From Elusimicrobiota bacterium (GTDB lineage: Bacteria > Elusimicrobiota > Elusimicrobia > O2-12-FULL-59-9), in NCBI GenBank assembly GCA_016206405.1, contig JACQRQ010000291.1, positions 1-19,829 on the forward strand: 19,829 bases of DNA, written 5' to 3'. Below the pieces are notes generated by a model. The model was not told where the DNA came from and made no database searches. It saw only the letters and a list, made by a program, of their open reading frames with translations. A program made the translations under genes and the position numbers. This document shows, piece by piece, positions 13,201 to 19,829 of the stretch; position 1 is the stretch's first letter, and each line of letters begins with the position of its first letter.

Positions 13201-16200
13201 CCGATCCCTTCATATTTCCCATGCCCGCGCCTCAGACTTTGGGCACCGCCGACGGCGCCGGGATTTTCCAGGGCATCGTCTTTCGCACCTCCACGGCGAC
13301 CGCGCCTTCTCCCAACGTCATTTACGCCTCCGCCGCCGGCGTGCCCGCCAGCACTTCGACCAATATTCCGGTCGATCCGGGGCCCGCGAACCGGCTGCAG
13401 GTGCTGGTGCAGGGCGAGTCCGCCTACCCCGGCAACATGGCCGCTCTGGGACGCTCGGGGAGTCCTGACGGCGACCTGACGACCGGCGGGACGCAGAATT
13501 TCAGGGCCGGGGATGATTTTGCGGTCACCGTCCGGCTGACGGATCAATTCTACAATCGCGTCATCCAGGGAAGCATGCCGGGCCTGCATTTTTCATCGGA
13601 TGATCCTTTCGCCGTTGCGCCCGCGGACAACGCGCTGAGCGCGGGGGGAGAAGAATCATTCGCTGGGCTTAAATTCGCCAAATCCACGTTGTCGGGCTCG
13701 AAGATCAATGTTGACGCAGTCGGCGCCTTTTCGGTCAAAGGCGACACTTCGACGGCCGTGAGGGTGGATGTGGGGCCGCCGAGCCGGCTCTTAGCCTTGG
13801 CGCCGGGCATGAGCCTGGTCAAGGGGTCCTCGGTCGGTTTTTCGGGAGCCCCCGGGGAGGCTATCGCGGGAAGCTCGTATACGGTGACCGTCTTCATCAC
13901 CGATCCCTTCTCCAATCCCGTGGAGACGGTTTCTCCCGTGGTGGCCGTCGAATTGGAAGATCCCCAGGGAGTTCAGGACATTTCCAAAGATCTCGTGGGT
14001 GGCTCGACGACTTTCGACCTCATCTTTAAAACAGGCACCAAAGTCGATTTAAGCACGCCGAGCTGGAAAATCACCGCCAAACTGGGCGCGGGGACCGCCT
14101 ATTCTTCCCATACCGTCGCGGGCATTAAAGTCAATCCTTCCATCCCCGCGCAGTTCTTGATTTTGGTTCCGGACGAGACTCCCGATCCGGGATCGTCGAC
14201 CGGCAAAAAGGGAAGCGTGGCGTCTCAAGGGGCGGGAGTCGACTTCTCAGTGACGGTGCATTTGGTCGATCAATTCAACAACCGCGTTTCGGGGTCCGAC
14301 AAGGTGGTCAAACTCAATTCTTTCAACCCTCTGGACGACTTTTCGGTGGTCCCGGGAACCAGGACCACGGCCGACGGCCGAGCCGTTTTCAACAATGTGC
14401 AGTTAGTCTCCATCAGCACGGTGACGGGCTGGTCCATTCAGGCCTCGACATTCTCCGGAAGCTTCTACAAACCGGGCCTATCTTCGCCCATCAAGGTCCT
14501 GAGCGGCTCTCCCACCAAAGTCCTGGTGTTGGCGCCGGGAGAGGTGGCTTTGCCGGGCGATATCGCGGACGGAAAGACGGATTCGACGCCGTCGGTTCAG
14601 ATGGCCGGAGTGCCGTTCACGGTCACGGTGCAGGCGGCCGACAACGCCTTCAACCCCACGAAACTCGAAACCGACGTCCGCATCTATAACGACGACATTT
14701 ACTCCGCCGGCAGCGACATTCAAACGTTGGTGCAAGGGGCGAAGGTTTTCCAACAGACTCTGGTGACGGCGCGCGACACGGTCATCTTCGGCAGCGCCAC
14801 CGCCGCCAGTCTCTTGCCGGGAAGGACTCAGCCCATCACCGTCAGACCCAACGCGGCCAACCAAATCCAAATCTTGGCTCCGGGAGAGCAGCCCGCTCCG
14901 GGCCGCCCGGCGGCCTATTCCCAGCCGGGAGAGCCGGCCGGGAAGATCAGTTCTCCCATCTCCGCCGTGGCGGGAAGCGGCTTTACGGTCACCCTGCGCG
15001 CGGTGGACGCCTACTTTAATCTCGACACCTCCACGTCCCCTCCGGCCGTTTGGATAGAAACGGATGATCCCTACGTGGCGTCTTCGAGCACCCAGTCCAT
15101 GCCTTCGGGCCAGGCCGTGGTCAACTTCACCTTAAATACGGCCACCGCCTCCCCGGGAGGTTGGCGGCTCATGGCCACCGACGGGCCCGGCGGTTTTCCT
15201 CTCGACAGCCAAACGCCTAAAATCCAGGTCAATCCGGGCCCCGAAAGCAAGCTGGCCTTGGTGCTTCCGGGCCAGACCTTCGCGGATGGGGTCGGCGTCG
15301 CTGGCAATGCCAATTTAATCGCCGGTTCCTCCTTTACCGTCACGGTGTACGCGACCGACGCGCGTTGGAACCGGAGGGATTCCTCCAGACTCGTGCGATT
15401 GACGCCTTCAGACAGCCTCGTCGGCGTCCAGAACTCGGCTCTCGTCAACGGCGCCGCGACGTTCAATGTGACCCTCGTCACCGCCAAGAATCAAAGTATC
15501 CAACTCGACGATATTTCGGGCCAGTCGCCGTTCTTGAACTCTTTCGTTTCCCAAACCTTTTCGGTGTCGCCGGGTCCGGCGGAGAAGGTGCTTGTGTTGG
15601 CGCCCGGCATGAGCAAGCTGGCTGGAACCACCACCGGCTACGCGGGGGGGCCCATCAACCAAGTGGCCGGAACGACCTTCACGGTGACGGTGGAGTTGGT
15701 GGACCATTTTTCAAACCTCATCAATTCCAATCATTTGACGCATGTCGGCGTCAGCGATCGGTACGCCGTTCAACCCTCCACGGTGTCGCTTTCCCAGGGA
15801 ACGACGACTTTCGCCGTCCGCCTGCTGACCCGCTCCACCGTCGCCGTGACGGCTTTTGACGTCACCGACGGAGCCATCGCGACCGCCACCCTCTCGCTCT
15901 ACGTGCGGCCGGAGTCGGCCGACCAGCTTGCGATACTGCTTCCGGGAGAGGGCCTGGTGGAGGGATCGCCGGCCGGAAAATCGGGCTCGCCCGCGGACCT
16001 CACCTCCGGCCAAGCCTACAAAGTCACGGTGCAATTGGTGGATCGTTTCTTCAACAAGTTTGAGACCGGGTCCATGCCGAGCGTCCGTCTCGGCTCTTCG
16101 GACCCCTATGATGACGAAGCCGCTTTTGACGCCGCCAATCCTCTGACGCTGTCGAAAGGCGTCGTCGTCTTCAACACCGTGCGGCCGGTGCAGGCGCAAT

Positions 16201-19200
16201 CGGGCGCGACCTTGAGCGCCGTCGCGCTCGCCAACGCGCCGGCGCGGCCGTCGGCGCAAAGCTCGACTTTCACGGTCGTTGCAGGCGTCTTGTCCGATTT
16301 CGTCGCGGTTCTTCCCGGGCAGACCCGGCTCAACGGAAAGAACACCGTGCCGGTGGGAGTCCTGGGGACGCCTTCGCCGCAGCTCGCGGGAGAGGCGTTT
16401 ACCGCCAGCATTTACGCGACCGACTCCAACTTCAACTTCGTCAGCGGCGCCGCCAAAAACGGCATTGAGATTCGGAGCGATGATCCCTACGCCCAAAGCG
16501 CGTGGACGGCCGACATGAGCGGCGGCATCGCCACCGCCTCCGTTTTATTAAGAACCGCCGGCGCGCATTTCCTGACCATCGAAGACAAGTCCTTTTCGCT
16601 GCCGACGCTCAACCAGCGCGATTCGGGAAGCTTTGACGTCAAGCCCAATAATCCGGCTCTGCTTCAGGTCCTCGTGCCTGACCAGCAAATCGAAGCCGGC
16701 TCGACCGGCAGCGGACGCCTGGGTTCCGTCCGCGGTCAGGATGCCGGGGTGACTTTCCAGGTCACGGTCAATATCACGGATACCTTCTGGAATCTGACTC
16801 CGGGCGCAAGCCAGCGGGTGCGCCTGACCGCGAGCGACCCGTTTGTGGTGTTCGTTCCCACCGCGGCGGTGATCGTCACCTCCGCGACTTTCGCGGCGAC
16901 GCTGCGCCGCTCCGGCACCTCGCAGATCACCGTGGAGGAGTACCAGCCTCTGGCCAACAGCCCGGCTTTGACGCGGGACGTGAGCGATGAAATCCGCGTG
17001 GCCGCCGGTCAAGCAAAATCCTTGGTCGCTTTGCTTCCCGGACAAACCTTCCTTCAGGGTTCCAAGGATACCAAGGGACGCAGCGGCGCGCCCCTGCTCC
17101 AGAGCGCGGGAATCGCCTTCAACGTCACGGTGGCCGTGGTGGATGAGGATTACAACATCAAATCCAACAAGCAGGCCACGATCCAGATTAGCATGCCCAC
17201 CGATCCCTACGTCGTGGCGCCGTCCACCCAAGGCTTCAGCGCCAACGACCTTCAGAATGGATTTACGGTCGTCGCGGCCACCCTGCGTAAAGCCTCCCAA
17301 AGCCATTATTTGGTGACCAAGGATTTGAGCGGAGGCCTCGCCGCCGATCCCCAACCGTCCACCTTCACCGTCGCCGCCGCGAAACCCATGGGCCTTCAGG
17401 TCGTTTTGCCGGGGCAAACCGTCGCTCAAGGCTCAGGAGACTACACGGCGGTGCCTCCCAAATCGGGAATTTCCGGAAAACCGGGCAACCAAGTCGCGGG
17501 GCAGATTTTCAACGCCACCGTCAATTTGGTGGACCAGTATATGAACCGCTATGACGCCAACCTCTATAACTTGACCTCCATCACTCCGTTGGTTACGCTG
17601 CAAAGCGGCGACGCCTACGACGTCGAGCCGACGTTAAGGCTCACCACCAACGGCTTCAACGTCTTTCCGCTAAAGCTCGTCTCCAAGTCCACCGCCGTCG
17701 TCGTGGCCGCGGCAACCTCGGAAGCGGTGTGCACGGGCATCATCGGCACCCCCGTCTGTCTGACCGCCTATCCGGTGGGACGGACGGATGAATTCCGGGT
17801 TTATGCCTCGACCGCGGTGGGGCTGCAAATTCTTTTGCCCGGCGAGAGCCTCGATCCCGGTCATGTCGCGACTTTAGGAAAAAAGGGGACTCTCGGCGTC
17901 TATACGATGCGAGATCCCGAAACGTCCATGGCGGTCGTTGTCAACCTGGTGGACGCCTACTACAACGTCGCCACCGCCAGAACCGGCATCCTGCAGGATA
18001 CCCTGCCGGTTCCAACGATGCCGGAAGTTGAGATCAAAGCGCCTTTGGATCCGTATGGGCCCCTTCTCAACCCGACGGTTCAGACCCTTTCAGAAGACGG
18101 CTCGGCCACATACTTTCTCCGGCCGCGGCTGGCCGTTTCGACCTACGTCGTCACGGCGAGCTCTGCGCCCGGTTCCTCCTTCTCCGTGTTGCCGGCCAGC
18201 TCCTCGCTTTTGACGGTTCATCCCGGTCCCATCGACCACTTCGTTTTCGCCAGCCTGCCGTCCACCGCCGACGCGGGCGTGGCTTTCGACGTCACCGTTG
18301 AGGCCAGGGACCGCTTTGAAAACTTGATTTCCACCGGGGACAACGTCTATATCGGGACCATCGCCTTTTCGGCCCCGGTCTTCAGCGACAAGCTCCAGAA
18401 AACGGATTTCAAGCAGGGCACCACCTCGTTCTTGCGGCTGGACGCTGGGCGCGTGAAGCTCAAAGAGTTCGTCACTCTCAAAAGGGCCAACGGGGATTGG
18501 GATAACGACGGCGACATTGACGTCAATTACATCCAGGTTCAGGACGCCGCTGTCGCCGCGCTGAAGTCTCCCATCACCTATATCAACGTCAAATCGGGAG
18601 CCGCCAACTCCGTGAGAGTGAGTCCCGCCCAGGACGCCATCGTCTCCGCAGGCGAGCTTCTCAACCCGGGCTTTTCGGAGATCTCCGCGCAGGTCGCCGA
18701 CGCCTACAACAATCCGGTCAGCTCCCGGGTGCTCACCACGCTGGAGATCGTGGACATCAGCTCCACTCCGGGCGCCGGGGGCCAGTATTTCGTCTGGGAC
18801 AACCCGGCGGATGATCCGGACGCGGGGTTGACGCTTTCCCTGGGAGTGAGCACGCAGGTCTGGTCGGATGAGAAAGGGCGCATCGGCCGCAACTCGGATT
18901 TGGACAACACAAACCCCCGGCTCGGCTACGTGGTTTCCAGCAAGGCCGGCGATGCCGCCCGGGTATGGGTCGGCACCGGCACGGCACCGGGAGATTTGAG
19001 CACTTATAAGGCAGAAAGCAGGAATGTTTCAGGCCAACTGACGACCAAGGGCGGCGCGCCCAAAAAGCTTTCGTTCGTCAATCCCGCGGCGGTGATCGGC
19101 GCCGGGCTCCTGGATATCACCGGCTCCGGCGGGGAATTTTCGATAGAAAGACGGGACGATTTCGACAACCCCTCCGACGTGACCGACATGGACGTCATTT

Positions 19201-19829
19201 TGCTCTTGGACGGCGCGCACATCGCCGTCCATTCCAACAACGGCTTCAGCCTGGGCACTTTCGGCAACGCCGGAGGCTACGGCTTCCGCGATGCGGACAA
19301 CGGGTTGTTCATCAGCAAGATCACGATTCCCAGCGGACAGACCCGGGCCAAGTTCCGCTATCACGACCGCATGAGCTCGTATTCCGGCGTCAGCGTTTCC
19401 AGCAATACCGGCAAAGGCGGGCGGCCCGGATTGTGGAGGCTTATCGGGACCTCCGGCAGCTTGCTGCAGGCCCAGCATCAGTTGAGGGTGGAGCCTTTAA
19501 AGACGAGCCGCGTCTCCTTCGCCAATGCGCCCAACACCCTCATCGCCGGCCAACTCAGCAACACCGTGGGGGCCGTGCCGAGCAAATTTACGCTGCAACT
19601 GCAGGACCAGTACGGAAATCCGACGGTCTCCACCTCGCCGGCGGTGATTTCAGCCACCTCCACCCACAAGCGGTCGCAATATTTCGATTACGCGGGTTTT
19701 TCGGTCTCCACGGCGCTCGACACCCAGGGCGCGAACGTGTTCGTTTCATCCAGCAGCCGGATCACGATCGCTTCCGGCGCCACGGAAACCGATTTCTATT
19801 ATTTGGACACCACGGCTTCTCTGGTGTAC
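3..19829 (+). CDS. Giant multi-domain Ig-like repeat surface protein, internal fragment (partial at both ends)
   Basis: Seen: frame 3 has no stop codon over 6,609 codons, and its translation is coherent protein-like repeat sequence from the first to the last codon. I checked that the frame is kept at many points along the window, including the last codon. Domain order by residue (position/3): Ig-like array A 1-2557, linker Ig unit 2558-2681, array B 2682-6078, Asp-loop Ig unit 6079-6202, array C 6203 to the edge. There are only two cysteines (residues 5910 and 5919), no hydrophobic segment long enough for a membrane helix, and no catalytic motif. Family knowledge: tandem Ig-like repeats of this kind form long extracellular stalks, adhesins or fibres, usually with an N-terminal signal peptide and a C-terminal export or anchoring domain; both ends are missing here. 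Inference: an exported surface structure acting in adhesion or cell contact. Specific ligand and function are unknown. The coding call is very secure; the role is not. Confidence 0.95.
3483..3818 (+). repeat. Unit A10: shortest and most degenerate unit of array A
   Basis: At 112 residues this is the shortest unit in array A. It keeps SGTA and a YW motif (YYWNFNSLSW), and it keeps the GTSYTVRS strand. The usual RAxDxAGN is replaced by a stretch reading IGYNSYAVAEPSPP, and the SGV step before the third strand is missing. It follows A9, whose closing strand ends in RFRF without the usual Asp. The frame is intact and codon use is normal, so this reads as divergence of a domain and not as damage to the gene. 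Confidence 0.7.
4149..5369 (+). repeat. Super-repeat copy 2 (tail of A11 through A14)
   Basis: This is the partner of 3-1214, lying 11 units downstream. Protein identity looks like about half overall and near two thirds in the best stretches by eye. For example, both copies read GPSSGxWRYNTGGL, then two variable residues, then AWISDK. At DNA level almost every synonymous site in such stretches differs (for example TAT/TAC, ACG/ACC, TTG/CTG, ATA/ATC, TCG/TCC). Codon use here is that of the main body of the gene: in unit A12 (4221-4574) I count 4 of 13 Ala codons as GCG and 8 of 15 Thr codons as ACG. The units flanking this copy downstream (A15, A16) do not resemble A4 and A5, so the match ends at the A14/A15 border. 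Confidence 0.83.
7212..7673 (+). repeat. Unit A20: last and longest unit of array A, with DxDxDG insert
   Basis: This unit has 154 residues against a usual 112-138. It keeps the array A hallmarks (LDGTALD, FYWNGSTW, VVRARARDRAGN) and ends in YFTV instead of TFTFD. The extra length sits between the first and second core strands. There a D-T-D-P-D-G run followed by four Gly and GKAASG (around 7299-7340) precedes a proline-rich stretch DESPLDPNTPGNED. The Asp run resembles a calcium-binding loop. As the terminal unit it marks the change from one repeat family to the next. Function beyond a structural cap or hinge cannot be read from the sequence. Confidence 0.7.
7674..8045 (+). repeat. Linking Ig-like unit of the common filamin-like type
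   Basis: About 124 residues that fit neither array A nor array B. It reads WTAGIAKTIAVEARDDLNQ, then NFNGTVHFVTND, LPADYQFT and GRHTFTAGVILR. That order (TAG, VxAxD, GTVxFxSxD, LPxxYxFT, HTF) is the widespread bacterial filamin-like Ig repeat found in many surface proteins. It lacks the Pro/Gly loop that defines array B, and has LNQ where the common family has GN. Its closest counterpart in the window is the unit at 18237-18608, which also carries VEARD; the two bracket array B. Confidence 0.8.
8046..18236 (+). repeat. Array B: 27 Ig-like units with a Pro/Gly-rich GK loop
   Basis: Unit starts (first residue of the RLQVLLPGE-like strand): 8046, 8442, 8820, 9219, 9618, 9990, 10365, 10764, 11148, 11493, 11859, 12264, 12651, 13002, 13392, 13785, 14151, 14517, 14862, 15249, 15585, 15924, 16296, 16659, 17019, 17391, 17820; the last ends at 18236. 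I call them B1-B27; length is 112-143 residues, mean about 126. Order within a unit: hydrophobic strand ending LxPGE or LxPGQ; a loop of about 20-37 residues rich in P, G, S and K with a frequent PGSxxGKxGxP; AGVxFxVTV; a VDxxWN or TDxFYN motif; a VxLxSxDPY strand; LxxGxxTFxVxL; a TATD-like strand; often a closing VNPGPA. The core is that of filamin-like bacterial Ig repeats, but an aromatic residue replaces the Gly of the usual DxxGN, and the loop is extra. I know of no named family for this exact unit, although similar repeats probably exist in other giant proteins. Confidence 0.88.
17391..17819 (+). repeat. Unit B26: longest B unit, holding the only two cysteines
   Basis: B26 has 143 residues against a mean near 126. 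The extra length lies near its C-terminal end, where a segment reading SEAVC, eight residues, then C is followed by LTAYPVGRTDEFRVYAS. The two Cys codons (TGC at 17730, TGT at 17757) give a C-x8-C pair. I scanned frame 3 of the whole window and found no other in-frame TGC or TGT. In an exported protein such a pair could form a single disulfide hairpin; this is inference. The rest of the unit is a normal B repeat (LPGQT, long loop with GKPG, NQVAG, VDQYMN). Confidence 0.75.
18237..18608 (+). repeat. Filamin-like Ig unit with EF-hand-like Asp loop, closing array B
   Basis: About 124 residues. It begins HFVFASLPSTADAGVAFDV and continues TVEARDRFENL, matching the ordinary filamin-like bacterial Ig start without the Pro/Gly loop of array B. 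Its second half is unusual for the window in being Lys/Arg-rich (VKLKEFVTLKRANG). It then contains D-W-D-N-D-G-D-I-D at 18495-18521, which fits the DxDxDGxxD pattern of calcium-binding loops. It marks the change to array C, as the unit at 7674 marks the change from A to B. Confidence 0.75.
18495..18521 (+). other. Calcium-binding-like DxDxDGxxD loop
   Basis: Residues 6165-6173 read D-W-D-N-D-G-D-I-D, followed by VNY. Asp at positions 1, 3, 5 and 9 with Gly at 6 is the spacing of EF-hand, dockerin and thrombospondin type 3 loops. There is only one copy and no flanking pair of helices, so it is not a dockerin domain. Calcium binding is inferred from the spacing only. Weaker Asp/Asn runs of similar spacing occur at 2202-2231 and 7299-7316. 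Confidence 0.55.
18609..19829 (+). repeat. Array C: longer Ig-like units of the ITIxxGxxxxxFYYxDT type (last one partial)
   Basis: Units start at 18609 (152 residues), 19065 (148) and 19509 (107 residues to the window edge). Common order: a first strand such as RVSFANAP, an AGxLS-type step, a strand ending in a D-x-x-x-N-P motif (DAYNNPVSS, DDFDNPSD, DQYGNPTVS), then an ITIPSGQTRAKFRYHD or ITIASGATETDFYYLDT strand. The FYYxDT motif with the preceding ITIxxG is a recognisable signature of repeats in large bacterial surface proteins, where it is usually followed by a final strand such as TITA. The first unit is the least typical: it lacks a clear ITI strand and has an Asp/Asn-rich stretch (NSDLDNTNPRLG). 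The array continues beyond the window, so its true size is unknown. Confidence 0.75.

Noticed and set aside
15644..15650. Run of seven G in the coding frame, a possible phase-variation or slippage site
   Set aside because: The frame continues correctly through it (Ala-Gly-Gly) and the run is short; there is no alternative ending that would make slippage meaningful. It is worth remembering only as a possible sequencing-error site.
15711..16496. Open frame of 261 codons on the - strand, and a similar one of 293 codons at 16548-17429
   Set aside because: Both lie opposite array B repeats and have low-complexity Arg/Gly/His/Asp-rich products, as expected for the reverse of GC-rich repeat codons. 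No ribosome binding site or domain supports them.
8046..18236. CRISPR array or DNA-level tandem repeat
   Set aside because: The roughly 377-base period is visible only in the protein; DNA sequence between units is strongly diverged and there are no short identical direct repeats with spacers.
18495..18530. Possible dockerin domain
   Set aside because: Dockerins need two such loops with flanking helices; only one Asp loop is present and it sits inside a beta-rich Ig-like unit.

Overview
The window lies entirely inside one enormous protein-coding gene on the + strand. Frame 3 (codons starting at positions divisible by 3, so residue number = position/3) stays open from base 3 to base 19829, 6,609 codons with no stop, and runs off both edges. 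Start codon, signal peptide, stop codon, promoter and any membrane or cell-wall anchor are therefore outside the window, and no second gene, RNA gene, insertion sequence or CRISPR array is visible. The protein fragment, roughly 0.65-0.7 MDa, is built from about fifty immunoglobulin-like beta-sandwich repeats. It is rich in Ser, Thr, Ala, Gly, Val and Asn, has only two cysteines, and shows no transmembrane helix. It looks like an exported surface fibre or adhesin.

Layout: (1) 3-7673, array A, one partial and 20 complete units of 112-154 residues, with the hallmarks SGTAxD, YWxGxxW, RAxDxAGN and TFTFD. (2) 7674-8045, a linking unit of the common filamin-like bacterial Ig type. (3) 8046-18236, array B, 27 units of about 126 residues, each opening with a strand like RLQVLLPGE, then a Pro/Gly-rich loop usually carrying a GK(x)G step, then AGVxFxVTV, a VDxxWN-type motif and often a DPY motif. 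(4) 18237-18608, another loopless filamin-like unit with an EF-hand-like Asp loop. (5) 18609-19829, array C, longer units (148-152 residues) of the ITIxxGxxxxxFYYxDT type, the last one cut by the window edge.

The least expected structure is a 400-residue block of array A present twice (3-1214 and 4149-5369). The first copy is written in a different codon dialect (GCG, ACG, GGG, ATA, AGG) that stops near 1,215-1,260, at the edge of the duplicated block. This suggests that the block was replaced or imported by recombination inside a repetitive gene. Within array B, several non-adjacent units are clearly sister copies, which also points to block shuffling.

Organism: a bacterium with DNA of about 60% G+C by eye. 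Genes of this size made of TPPxS / SGTAxD / YWxGxxW repeats are, to my knowledge, typical of environmental lineages such as Elusimicrobiota and Omnitrophota, whose genomes carry very long surface-protein genes. This assignment is an inference from style, not proof.
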